Source of the DNA: CAVQDV01 sp963711375
GTDB lineage: Bacteria > Pseudomonadota > Gammaproteobacteria > Coxiellales > Coxiellaceae
DNA length: 64,000 nucleotides
NCBI GenBank assembly: GCA_963711375.1
Contig: CAVQDV010000005.1
Location: 2,108,001-2,172,000 of the forward strand
Reading direction: 5' to 3'
Both the position numbers and the translations under genes were made by a program. This document shows positions 1-8,516 of the stretch, piece by piece (position 1 is the stretch's first letter; every line of letters starts with the position of its first letter). The notes under the pieces are model-generated. The model did no database searches. It was not told where the DNA came from and saw nothing but the letters and a program-made list of their open reading frames with translations.

Positions 1-498
1 GTTGGTGCTTTTATTATCGAAAATATTTTGCATCGCACTGCCATCACTTATGGAAATAGCGCTTTATTGATCAGCTGCGGCTATTTGCTGGGAACTTTTG
101 CCAATCGCATATTAATTAAAAGTTTCTCAACCTACTATTTAATTAGTACTGGTTTTGTATTGTTATTTCTCGGAATTATGTTGCAAGCTCTTTTTGCCGT
201 GCTGGGTATTTTTAATTTATTCAGTATTATTTTCCCCTTAATTATAGTGGGTTTTAGCAATGGTTTTATCTTTATTAATATATTTACGGCTTGTCTACGA
301 TCTTCAAGCAGCGCGGGGGTGGCAACTGCACTCTTTACCTCTGCAGTGATGGCTATGGCAACTTTAGGAACTTATGCAGTGGGCCACATCCACGTAAGCA
401 ATTTGTCGAATTTTGCGGCATTATACGGAGGATCTGCCATTATACAATTAGTCGTATTTCTTTTATTTTTTAAAAAGGTGGCAAAACAAGCATTTTGA
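1..498 (+). CDS. MFS transporter, C-terminal part (Bcr/CflA-like)
   Basis: Coding is open from the first base, so the N-terminal half lies outside the window. The visible 165 residues are almost entirely hydrophobic and form about five membrane helices, with short polar loops and a small basic tail (FFKKVAKQAF). Composition, helix spacing and the loop CLRSSSSAGVATALF resemble the last half of drug-resistance MFS exporters of the Bcr/CflA group, which swap small molecules for protons at the inner membrane. The substrate cannot be told. The gene ends about 45 bp before the inverted repeat of an insertion sequence. Confidence 0.6.
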   Translation, partial: VGAFIIENILHRTAITYGNSALLISCGYLLGTFANRILIKSFSTYYLISTGFVLLFLGIMLQALFAVLGIFNLFSIIFPLIIVGFSNGFIFINIFTACLRSSSSAGVATALFTSAVMAMATLGTYAVGHIHVSNLSNFAALYGGSAIIQLVVFLLFFKKVAKQAF

Positions 499-544
499 TA
501 AACAGCTGCCGTGCACCTCTGAGCAAAAGTGGTTTATGCCGTGG

Positions 545-558
545 GTTCTCATTTTGAC
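545..558 (+). repeat. Left terminal inverted repeat of the insertion sequence
   Basis: GTTCTCATTTTGAC, the perfect inverse of 1455-1468. The second, partial copy of the element lacks this end: its homology starts at 7874, inside the repeat. Confidence 0.7.
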
Positions 559-780
559 CGACGATCCCAAAGAATGACTGACTTGCCCTTTAAAATAGGC
601 CGTTGCTGATATTAAGCCAGTTAATAATATGAACAGAACGTCCTTTTGAGACTTAAAAAGTGCGCGAGACTAGGTCAACCTGTTGCTCTCTTTTGAAAAG
701 GAGTTCCCGCTAAAGTTTTTGGAAAGTTATAAAAAACCCAATAAGCTACTCACCTTCTTCACAGGCAAGGAAGCTTTGCA

Positions 781-1435
781 ATGAGCGCATCATTTGAATC
801 GAATTCTATGTTAAAGCCCATCCTTACATTTGATGGTATGGCCAGCATGATCAGCCGGATTGCTGGGCAATTCAAAGATAAAAGAACTGGTGATAATAAA
901 AAATATGCCATGGAAGATTTTGTATTAAGCGCGTTTTCGACTTTTTATTTGCAATGCCTTTCATTTTTATCTTATCAGCAAGCGATGGAAACAGACCAGG
1001 GCAACAATAATGCGCGCACTTTATTTGGGATTGAACAAATCCCCAGCGACAATCAAATACGAAGTATGCTAGATGAAGAAACACCCGATATTTTATTTCC
1101 GATGTTCAATGCGATTTTTGATGGTTTAGAAGAGGCAAAATTATTGGATGCTTTCAGAGGGTCGTTTGGAGATTTGCTCTTCGCATTTGACGGCGTAGAG
1201 CATCACAACAAAAAAGCATAAAAATGGGAAAATTGATTATTCACATGGCATGGTAACCGCGGTGCTTGTTAAACCCGATTACCCTCATATTATCGACCTT
1301 CCGCCAGAATTTATAGTGCCACAAGATGGTCACGATAAACAAGATTGCGAAAATGCTGCATTTAAACGCTGGCTAAAAACGCATGCTGAACGATATAGCT
1401 CTTACGGAGTGACCGTTTTTAAGGAGCAAGATTAG
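781..1435 (+). pseudogene. Transposase (DDE type), frameshifted and internally deleted
   Basis: The first reading segment (781-1221) has the N-terminal domain common in Legionella-type DDE transposases: a helix rich in F, L and S, then the DNQIRSMLD motif, then LLFAFDGVE with the likely first catalytic Asp. In the A6 run near 1210 the frame shifts by one base. The coding continues as HKNGKIDYSHGM in another frame up to TAG at 1433-1435. The last residues, FKEQD, also end the remnant at 8.4 kb, where they are preceded by different residues (PVTAY). The two copies therefore show that about 200 residues between YGVTV and FKEQD have been lost here. I did not assign an ISfinder family. It is non-functional. 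Confidence 0.7.
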
Positions 1436-1454
1436 CTTTCAGCTTGGGCTCAGT

Positions 1455-1468
1455 GTCAAAATGAGAAC
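1455..1468 (-). repeat. Right terminal inverted repeat of the insertion sequence
   Basis: GTCAAAATGAGAAC, the perfect inverse of 545-558. The same sequence with the same inner flank is also present at the right end of the partial copy (about 8420-8433). Confidence 0.7.
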
Positions 1469-1643
1469 TGATGTTGGAAAACTCTGGGGCTTCCTTCAGA
1501 ATCAGTAGGGTTTTTAACAGCCTGTACAAAATCTGCTTAAACATACCTTTTTCTTTCTAAAAAAACCCTAAAATACGAATTTACAAAAATAAAAAAGAGG
1601 TATATAAATCGATTATACATTGTGAAAGCATTGTGAATTTTAA

Positions 1644-1769
1644 AAAAATATGCGGTGAGTTCCACCGTGAATTGCCGGTGGAGAGGAAGGCTCTGGCTTT
1701 GATTGTAAAATTAAAGTGAAACCAGCCTCTGTGAAGCAGGAATCTAACAGCAAAGCTACCTTTGGATAG
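1644..1769 (+). pseudogene. Remnant of a TnpB-type (IS200/IS605 family) C-terminus
   Basis: In the frame ending with TAG at 1767-1769 the reading is GEEGSGFDCKIKVKPASVKQ followed by ESNSKATFG. This resembles the C-terminal tail of TnpB/OrfB proteins, which end with a KQE(S/P)N motif after the zinc ribbon. A stop lies just upstream in the same frame, and the previous residues (STVN) fit in a neighbouring frame, so a frameshift near 1672 is likely. No other part of the element is seen. The call rests on a short motif and is tentative. Confidence 0.4.
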
Positions 1770-1853
1770 GTTTGCATAGGTTTAGAAGATCGGTGATATT
1801 GTCATGCTATTTTGGCGCATCAGCACCATGGCCCACAAAGCGAGGGACAAGAA

Positions 1854-3293
1854 ATGTTTTATTCTGTGAGCGAATTACAAAAAAAGATTTTAAAAAAGGA
1901 ACTAAGCTCTGAAGAAGTGGTATCTGAAACACTTGAAAAAATAGAGGCTCTTAATCCGAAAATTAATGCGATTGTGTATACTGCTAATGAGGCTGCGCTT
2001 TCTCGCGCGCAAAAACTCGATAAAATGCTGAGTCGAGGGGAAATAATGGGCCCTTTGCATGGAATACCCTTCACAGTAAAAGATTCTATTTTGACGGCAG
2101 CTTTGCCAACCACTGCGGGGACTAGGGGCTTAAAAAATTTTATTCCAGACAAAAACGCCACAATCATTCAACGCTTAATTGATGCCGGCGGTATTGTAAT
2201 AGGCAAAACCAATTGTCCGGAATTAGAGTTATCAGCCGATACAGATAATGTTATTTTCGGCCGCACAAAAAATCCTTGGAATTTTGATTGTACTCCCGGT
2301 TCCAGTAGCGGTGGGGAAGCTGCGGCTATTGCGAGCGGGATAGTTCCATTTGGAATTGGGGAAGATACAACCGCCAGTTTGCGTTTACCCGCACATTATT
2401 GCGGAATAACTACGATAAAACCCACCTCTGGACGAGTTCCGAGAACTGGGCACATTCCTTATCCAGGGAATATCTTGGATGGTCTGTGGCAATTAGGCCC
2501 ATTGGCTCGCCAAGTAAATGATTTAGAAATAATACTATCCATCATAAGCGGGCCTGATTTTATTGATCCGAGTGTGGTGCCAATGCCGCTCGACAATAGC
2601 GATACAATAAGCGCCAAACACATTCGAATGGCTTATCACACCGATAATAAGATTGTTACTCCGGATGCCTCTATTCAAAATGCCATTGTTCAAGTAATTA
2701 ATACACTGCAAAACAAGGTAAAAAGTTGCATATATGCCATTCCACCGAATCAGGATGTTGCGGCAGAATTATGTTCAAAATTATATTCCTTAGACAAAGG
2801 CGTATTTATTAAATCTTTACTGAAAGACTGTGGCACAGCAGAACCTAGCCCCACACTCATGAAACTGCTGGCTGATCTCGAGACGAATTTTACAGGGCTT
2901 GAAGTGAATCAAGTATTGTCGGACTTGTATCAATACCAATCGAGTTTGCTTAATTTCTTCGCGGACTATGACATTTTAGTCTGCCCACCCATGCCATCAA
3001 GTGCTCGCCATCATGAGGAATTAGCTAGATCTTTTTCGGGCGAGGAAGGTAATTTTAATGAGGCCTATAATTATTACGTTTACCAAATTGCTTATTGTTT
3101 ATTAGGTTTGCCCATGATGATTGTCCCGGTGGGTCTCGATGAAAAACACATGCCTGTTACGGTGCAATTGGTTGGTGCACCTTGGAAAGAGGCTGCTCTA
3201 TTACATATGGGCAAAATTATTGAAAGAGAATTTTCGTTCAAACATCATTATAACAATTTATTTGCGCGTCTTTACGAGGGGGCTTATGTCTAA
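1854..3293 (+). CDS. Amidase-signature family hydrolase
   Basis: About 479 residues. The frame is open further upstream, but ATG at 1854 has a good ribosome site (GAGGGACAA) and gives the usual family N-terminus (FYSVSELQKKILKKELSSEE). The amidase-signature elements are present in order: catalytic Lys in GIPFTVKDS near residue 77, the Ser/Gly-rich segment TPGSSSGGEAAAIASG near 150, and a nucleophile-type Ser in DTTASLRLP near 174. In most relatives the last motif has GG before the Ser, so T-A here is unusual. The family hydrolyses C-N bonds of amides; the substrate is not predictable. The stop overlaps the next start. A GatA role is unlikely because no gatB or gatC is nearby. Confidence 0.85.
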   Translation: MFYSVSELQKKILKKELSSEEVVSETLEKIEALNPKINAIVYTANEAALSRAQKLDKMLSRGEIMGPLHGIPFTVKDSILTAALPTTAGTRGLKNFIPDKNATIIQRLIDAGGIVIGKTNCPELELSADTDNVIFGRTKNPWNFDCTPGSSSGGEAAAIASGIVPFGIGEDTTASLRLPAHYCGITTIKPTSGRVPRTGHIPYPGNILDGLWQLGPLARQVNDLEIILSIISGPDFIDPSVVPMPLDNSDTISAKHIRMAYHTDNKIVTPDASIQNAIVQVINTLQNKVKSCIYAIPPNQDVAAELCSKLYSLDKGVFIKSLLKDCGTAEPSPTLMKLLADLETNFTGLEVNQVLSDLYQYQSSLLNFFADYDILVCPPMPSSARHHEELARSFSGEEGNFNEAYNYYVYQIAYCLLGLPMMIVPVGLDEKHMPVTVQLVGAPWKEAALLHMGKIIEREFSFKHHYNNLFARLYEGAYV

Positions 3294-3836
3294 GCTGTAT
3301 CAATATTCGCATTTTTTAGCCGTAACTTATGGCGCTTACGATGGCGAGCTCAGCATTTCCGAGTTAAAAAAGCAGGGTAATTTTGGCCTGGGAACTTTTA
3401 ATGGCATCGATGGTGAACTGGTTGCCATCAATAATACTTTTTATCATTGTTCAGCCGGAAAAGTAAAACTTGCGAAAGATAATCAATTATTATCTTGGGC
3501 AGCAGTCGCTTCTTTTGAGCCTTCTTTTTCCCATGAAATTTTAAATATGGCCGATTTCAAGCAGCTGGAGAGCCATATTAAAAATCAAACAGGAAGCCTT
3601 AATTTTCCGCAGCTTATTTTTATAAAAGGCCATTGTGAAAATATCACCTTGGGCAGTGTGCCCAAGCAAACAAAGCCTTATCGGCCCCCGACCTTTATAT
3701 TCATCCCCTTACGCATTTTGAGCTTGAGCTTCCACAAAATGAGTTTTATAAAAATATGCTATTAATTCCCCCGCAGCCAGAAGAGCGCTTACCTCGCTTC
3801 GAAGATAAGCTAAAAACAAATTCAACCCAAGATTGA
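3286..3836 (+). pseudogene. Alpha-acetolactate decarboxylase, broken (budA-like)
   Basis: The start ATG overlaps the amidase stop. Residues 1-130 match acetolactate decarboxylase, the enzyme that turns acetolactate into acetoin: GAYDGELSISELKKQGNFGL, then GTFNGIDGELVAINNTFYH and VPKQTKPY. After this the expected C-terminal core, including the zinc-binding His residues of the family (GYHLHF...GGH), is missing. A different frame continues with HPLTHFELELPQNEFYKNM to TGA at 3834-3836, which looks like the family's final segment. The simplest reading is an internal deletion that also shifted the frame. The product would lack the metal site, so it is almost certainly inactive. Confidence 0.75.
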
Positions 3837-3838
3837 CT

Positions 3839-6800
3839 TTATTGGTGTTTTTCCGGCGGTAGAAAATCATTTGATGTTGGATCGGAATGTTCTGTCTTTT
3901 GGACTTTAGAAAATAAAGTTTGTGAACTACTATCGGACAATCTTATGCGTTTACCTTCCTTATTTTTATTTTCATTTTCCTGATCCTCAGCAATTTCGAA
4001 TTCCACATTTTGGATATTGGGCTTTGCATTTTCTGGGTTATTTTCCCCTTTTTCTGCTTTGAGTGCTGTAATTTCAGCCTGCAGCGCTACGAATTTTGCA
4101 CAGATCTCCCTTTGTATAGACAACACACATTTAGCCTGAAGTGCAAGCAAAAGTGTGAACCAAGGGAGTCGGGGAAGGTAGGCTCCAAGTTTATTTTGGA
4201 TAGTTCCTAGAATAGCGTAGGCTTCGAGGGCGAAATTTTCTAAAGTTGAATTTGAAGCTTTTTCAACAGAGTCATAAGCATCTTTCAAATTGATGTCGAG
4301 GAGCGAACAAATTCCCAATTGAAATTTGATCAATCCCTTCAAGAATGCAATAGGGAAAGTGCTGCAAGCCTGGTCCAAGGATATATTGCTTGGAAAAGAA
4401 TGATCAATGTCTAGGTTTATGAAGTTAAAAAATTTTTCAGTAAAAAAATCAAGTTTTGGAAATTGCTCAGCAAAGTCGATTACACGTAGAGCAAGCAAAC
4501 AGGGGTAATTCTCTGGGTATTGCTTCGGGTTTGCCAATATCGTATCCAATGTAGTTTTACATAATGTAGTGAGCTTACAATGTGTTAAGATCAGGCACGT
4601 CACAAGTACCTTGTGATCCAGATGCAGTGTTTCTTGGAAGACACGTTGCACTGTATCTAAAGATGCTTTGCAGGCATTATAAAAAGTTTGCATAAATTCT
4701 GTATCACCTATTTTTTCTGAACGAAGCCTTATTAATCTTCGCTCTGAAGCTAGTTCATGAGCCTTCGCATAGCATTTTCCTGCTAGATCAAGAGGAAGCA
4801 TATTTTTATATGTCGTGTCGAGCCGTGTGATGCAAGCTCCATCAAGCTCGAGATTTTTTTCTGTTTTTGACAATATAAAATTTGCTGTCATTATTAGAAG
4901 CTCTTCTCTAATTTTGTCACTGCAAATGTCAAACGCATAAAATTTTGAGTTTTTTTCGTTTGTCCAGGGTAAGATGAGTAAATCAGGTTCAGTTGCAACT
5001 AAGTCCTTTATTAATGCCAAATCACTTTTTAGAGCAGCCACTTTAAATAAAGCTTTATTATTTTGTGTTTTTAATACCTGAGAAATCAAAAGTTCTTTTC
5101 GCAAAGCTTCGACAGTTTCTTCCAAGGATTTAACAATGTGTCCTTTTTTAAGCTTAGCTAAATATTCAGCCAGCTCAGTAATAGATGAAAAATGCCCATA
5201 GATAGTACCATCTAGAAGTTGGTATAAAAGAGCAATTTCTTCTGCATCAGTAGTGGGGTTAGCAAAAATAATCCCTAATTTCAAAAAAAGATTCTTTTGC
5301 TCTATATTGTCTCTTGACTTACATGCGATAAGCTTGCATTTCTCGCGCATTTCAAAGTGAATGCTCACAATTCCTGGTAAGTTAGGTAAAGATAAGATTG
5401 CCCGGCAAAGCATTTTTACTTTTAAGAGATCCTGAGAGACCTCATTTATCAAAAAAAGTAAAATAAATTTAGTCCAGGGTGCTGAAATTCCAAATGCCTT
5501 ACTTAAACCTTCGCATAGTGAATTAGCTGTTTTATCCAGGACTTCCCCCATTAAGAGAGCCTGTAAGGCCAAGCAATGTTTCAGATGTATTTTTTTTGAA
5601 TTCAGCTGCTTGAATTCCTCTACTAGTTCGGGGAATGAGTTTTGCTCTGCACTAAACTCACTCAAGAGATGAGAAAGCACAGGCAAGTAGCCTAGCGGAA
5701 GTGGCTCTGGGCCGCCCAGTATTTTGACGGCAAATTTTTTCAGTGTTGTGTTCCATTCTTGGATTGAAGAAAGAGAAGGATTATTCTCAAGAGTAGACTG
5801 GTAGCAGGGCAAAATTTGGGCCTCTTCTTGTTTTTGTTCCTCAAAAAATTTGGCACCAGCCTTGTATAAGGACCCAATTCGATTGATTCTCCATTCTTCA
5901 GAATCCGGCCCGTTTGTAAAAAACGGATTAAGTCTATTTTCAAAATCACATGGATTATTTAGGGCTGAAAATTTTTTAGATGTTTTTAAATTTACAAAAT
6001 CGGCTATTTCTTTTTCTGTTCGAAATTTTTTAAGTTCCTCAAGTATCAATTTAAGAAAATCCCCATTATCTGCAATTTGTGTTGCAAACATGACTGCCGT
6101 TTCCCCAAATGAATTTCTAGCTTCAAGGACCTTTAGATTTAGCTCTATTAATTTTTTGGCTGCCTCAAATTTGTGATTGCAGATTGCTAAAAAAAGAGGG
6201 CTTAAACCATCTTGATCGAACTGGTTGAGAGATAAGCCTTGATAAGACAAGGTCTCAATTAGACGGAGATTTTCGCACAAAATAGCCGCAGAAAGTATTT
6301 TACACCAGAGGTCAGGGTGATCAGTAACAGGATGGGTCTCAAAGCTTCCTTTGATCCCAGCCATAAAATTATTCCCCGCCATCGCAATTAGAACATCAGT
6401 CCATTCAGCTGAGGTGTAGCGAGCTTGATTAATTCCATTTTCTATCAGATAGGCCACCAAACGATTATGCTTATTTTGAAGAAGGTAGATAAGAACATTA
6501 TTTTTTGTCAGAAAAGTGGGAAGGGTAAAGTGATGAGTTTTATGAAGAAACTCGACAATATCCCCTTGGCCTTTAGAGATAGCGGATTCAAGTACAGATT
6601 TCGGCATTTTAAAGTCGGGATTCGATTTTTTAATCTTTTCTAGTAAAAGTTGAAATAAGTCATTATCACCAAAATTACAAGCCAGTTGCAAAAGCTTAGT
6701 ACTGAGTTTAGGTTTAGTGAAGTACTCAGGGGCTTTTATTTCGAAAAGCTTTAGGAAATCTTCTTTTTTCAAAAGGAAGATGGTTTCTATCACTTCTTCG

Positions 6801-7591
6801 CTTATACTGGCCCCCTTTTCACATAAAAATTCAAACATGCTCAAGTCATTGATCTGCACGGCGATGCTAAGGAGAGAGCCCTCCTTTAGCTTCGTCCAAG
6901 AAGAAAGAGGCTCCCAGCGTTTAGAATTCTCCGTTTCATAGATGTCATCAAGGCCATAGCCTTTTTCCAGCATAAATTGAAGGGTTTCTCGGTTGTCGTT
7001 GAGGACGAGGGCGACCATTACATTATTAAGTAAATGGGTTTTCTCCTTGCTTTTCTTTTTATTACTAGTTAGAAATTGTGGAAGGAGATCAAAACGATTA
7101 ATAGCCGCACAAATGACCGCAGGGGAGGGGAAGCCAGGGTAAGCCTGCTTGAGGAGGTCAAGTTTAGCTCCAGGCGCTGCGGATAAAATACTAAGACAAT
7201 CTTTTATTAAGTCTTTTTTATCGAATTTTTCTTTAAGAAACTGGATTCTGAGATTTTTCATTTTATCACTGGCATTATTGAAAATACGGGAATGTTGTAT
7301 TAGCAACAGAAAAAGTGTCTTTTTAAGTTCCAGGTAATCTTTTATTTTTGGAAATTTCTCGTGCACGAGGCAAGGCAGAATGTTATAAGCCTTAAGCTCA
7401 AGAATGGTTTCAATTATCATGAGCCCACAATCCGGTACGTCACGCTTTTCAATGGTTTGAAGTGCCTGAATAAAGACTTCCTCGTCGTTTGTCTGGGCAG
7501 CTGCTACTAAGCTTGCTGTTCTGTCGGCATTTTCGGATTCCAGTTTTTGGAAAAAGACTTCGTTATAAGCTTCATATTCTTCTTTTCTCAT
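3839..7591 (-). CDS. Large ankyrin-like protein, candidate secreted effector (1250 aa)
   Basis: The frame also allows a GTG nine bases earlier, but ATG at 7591 has the better site (GAGAGGTGA, 7 nt away). The protein is soluble, with no signal peptide or membrane helix. Ankyrin-like units are visible near residues 240-265 (SLLSIAVQINDLSMFEFLCE), about 300-325, and 460-530 (SPLFLAICNHKFEAAKKLIE, then GETAVMFAT). Most of the rest is helical without a recognisable domain. The C-terminus is rich in Glu, Asn and Lys (EDQENENKNKEGK), as in many Dot/Icm translocation signals. Two PmrA-box-like sites lie upstream. Ankyrin proteins in Legionella and Coxiella often act on host proteins; that role is inferred here, and the target is unknown. 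Confidence 0.75.
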   Translation of the reverse strand: MRKEEYEAYNEVFFQKLESENADRTASLVAAAQTNDEEVFIQALQTIEKRDVPDCGLMIIETILELKAYNILPCLVHEKFPKIKDYLELKKTLFLLLIQHSRIFNNASDKMKNLRIQFLKEKFDKKDLIKDCLSILSAAPGAKLDLLKQAYPGFPSPAVICAAINRFDLLPQFLTSNKKKSKEKTHLLNNVMVALVLNDNRETLQFMLEKGYGLDDIYETENSKRWEPLSSWTKLKEGSLLSIAVQINDLSMFEFLCEKGASISEEVIETIFLLKKEDFLKLFEIKAPEYFTKPKLSTKLLQLACNFGDNDLFQLLLEKIKKSNPDFKMPKSVLESAISKGQGDIVEFLHKTHHFTLPTFLTKNNVLIYLLQNKHNRLVAYLIENGINQARYTSAEWTDVLIAMAGNNFMAGIKGSFETHPVTDHPDLWCKILSAAILCENLRLIETLSYQGLSLNQFDQDGLSPLFLAICNHKFEAAKKLIELNLKVLEARNSFGETAVMFATQIADNGDFLKLILEELKKFRTEKEIADFVNLKTSKKFSALNNPCDFENRLNPFFTNGPDSEEWRINRIGSLYKAGAKFFEEQKQEEAQILPCYQSTLENNPSLSSIQEWNTTLKKFAVKILGGPEPLPLGYLPVLSHLLSEFSAEQNSFPELVEEFKQLNSKKIHLKHCLALQALLMGEVLDKTANSLCEGLSKAFGISAPWTKFILLFLINEVSQDLLKVKMLCRAILSLPNLPGIVSIHFEMREKCKLIACKSRDNIEQKNLFLKLGIIFANPTTDAEEIALLYQLLDGTIYGHFSSITELAEYLAKLKKGHIVKSLEETVEALRKELLISQVLKTQNNKALFKVAALKSDLALIKDLVATEPDLLILPWTNEKNSKFYAFDICSDKIREELLIMTANFILSKTEKNLELDGACITRLDTTYKNMLPLDLAGKCYAKAHELASERRLIRLRSEKIGDTEFMQTFYNACKASLDTVQRVFQETLHLDHKVLVTCLILTHCKLTTLCKTTLDTILANPKQYPENYPCLLALRVIDFAEQFPKLDFFTEKFFNFINLDIDHSFPSNISLDQACSTFPIAFLKGLIKFQLGICSLLDINLKDAYDSVEKASNSTLENFALEAYAILGTIQNKLGAYLPRLPWFTLLLALQAKCVLSIQREICAKFVALQAEITALKAEKGENNPENAKPNIQNVEFEIAEDQENENKNKEGKRIRLSDSSSQTLFSKVQKTEHSDPTSNDFLPPEKHQ

Positions 7592-7748
7592 GTATATCAC
7601 CTCTCAATTAATAATAAGTCCTAGCTTAACAGTTGTTTTGCTAAAATCAATGAATAATTTCAATTTTTAACAGTAGGAATCGCTATGAAAATTCTGAAAA
7701 AAAAAATTCTTTGTCGGAAAAATTTTTATTCCTTAAAAAATTAATTAA

Positions 7749-7765
7749 TTTAAGCTTTCTTTAAG
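7749..7765 (-). promoter_or_regulatory. PmrA-box-like site upstream of the ankyrin-like gene
   Basis: On the minus strand it reads CTTAAA-GAAAG-CTTAAA: two TTAA half-sites 11 bp apart, as in PmrA boxes. Ten bases further down is TTTTAA, only a weak -10. The site is about 160 bp before the start codon, so the leader would be long. Confidence 0.45.
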
Positions 7766-7798
7766 GTAAACCCGAAACCGAAACGCTAGGGGTATAAG

Positions 7799-7815
7799 CC
7801 TAAGGTTTTCTTAAG
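7799..7815 (-). promoter_or_regulatory. Second PmrA-box-like site upstream of the ankyrin-like gene
   Basis: Minus strand CTTAAG-AAAAC-CTTAGG. The 11-bp period is exact, with one departure from the half-site consensus. It lies 50 bp upstream of the first site. No convincing -10 follows in the register seen at other genes in the window. Confidence 0.35.
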
Positions 7816-7873
7816 CTTTCGCTGATGCACTAGGGGGATAATAATTAATGCTTACGGCTTGTCTTTGGGAAGC

Positions 7874-8435
7874 TTTTGACCGACGATCCCAAAGAATGAG
7901 TGACTTGCCCTTTAAAATAGGCCGTTGCTGATATTAAGCCAGTTAATAATATGAACAGAACGTCCTTTTGAGACTTAAAAAGTGCGCGAGACTAGTTGGG
8001 CGCGCGGAAAAAATTCTTTGAACACATTCGCACCTTAACGCATTAAATTCTTTTTCCCAACTGGGATGCATTAATGAAATTTATGATGGATAAGCTGAAA
8101 TTAAAATTAAGTCCTGCGGTTTCTCAGGCAGATGTTAATTCTAGCTGATGCATTGATTTATTGGTATTGATTGAACTGAGCAACACTTTGCAGCTTTTGG
8201 CTGGGGGGATAGCGAGTTATTTTAAAAAATCGACATTTTTTAAATGAAATCAAATTTTAGTGGCCTTTCAGGCTATCGGACGCAAAAGAGGGCAATACTT
8301 TGAGCAGACCTTGAATACTTGAAGTCTCAAAAGGACGTTTCGCATACAAGGGAAACTCCGCTTGATGCCAGTAACGGCATATTTTAAGGAGCAAGATTAG
8401 CTTTCAGCTTGGGCTCAGTGTCAAAATGAGAACTG
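7874..8435 (+). mobile_element. Partial, rearranged second copy of the insertion sequence
   Basis: The left 122 bp (7874-7995) match 552-673 with one mismatch, and the right 54 bp (8382-8435) match 1417-1470. The centre differs: the transposase gene is almost gone, leaving only its last residues (PVTAYFKEQD). The 18 bases at 7959-7976 recur inverted at 8322-8339, so part of the left end has been copied or flipped into the right side. From 7996 to 8320 I see only a degraded frame with stops near 8150 and 8247 and no recognisable product. With the copy at 545-1468 it brackets the amidase, broken budA and ankyrin genes. Confidence 0.7.
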
Positions 8436-8460
8436 CTGTTGGAAATGCCTCTCTCTTCAC

Positions 8461-8516
8461 TAATTAGTACAATTATGGTACTATATAGTACTTGGTAAAA
8501 GGTTTATAAAAAAATA
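8461..8516 (+). promoter_or_regulatory. Promoter and operator region of the suf operon
   Basis: The 55 bp before the regulator gene contain AGTAC (8466), GTACT (8478) and AGTAC (8487), a small set of direct and inverted repeats around a possible -10 (TATAGT, 8484-8489). Rrf2-type regulators usually bind such sites in their own promoters, so autoregulation is a fair inference. No strong ribosome site is visible before the start codon. Confidence 0.4.

Larger units (their letters stand above)
545..1468 (+). mobile_element. Decayed insertion sequence, 924 bp, with 14-bp terminal inverted repeats
   Basis: The left end begins with GTTCTCATTTTGAC (545-558) and the right end finishes with its exact reverse complement (1455-1468). 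Between them lies a broken DDE-type transposase gene. Two parts of this element recur downstream: 552-673 matches 7874-7995 with a single mismatch, and 1417-1470 matches 8382-8435. I see no clear target-site duplication beside 545 and 1468. The match to the second copy continues weakly to about 1480 (TGTTGGAAA), so the true right boundary could lie a few bases further out. The element cannot move on its own because its transposase is frameshifted and internally deleted. Confidence 0.75.

Noticed and set aside
7996..8320. Possible small gene inside the second IS remnant (starting near 8072)
   Set aside because: The frame has stops after about 26 codons and again near 8247, with no ribosome site or family similarity.
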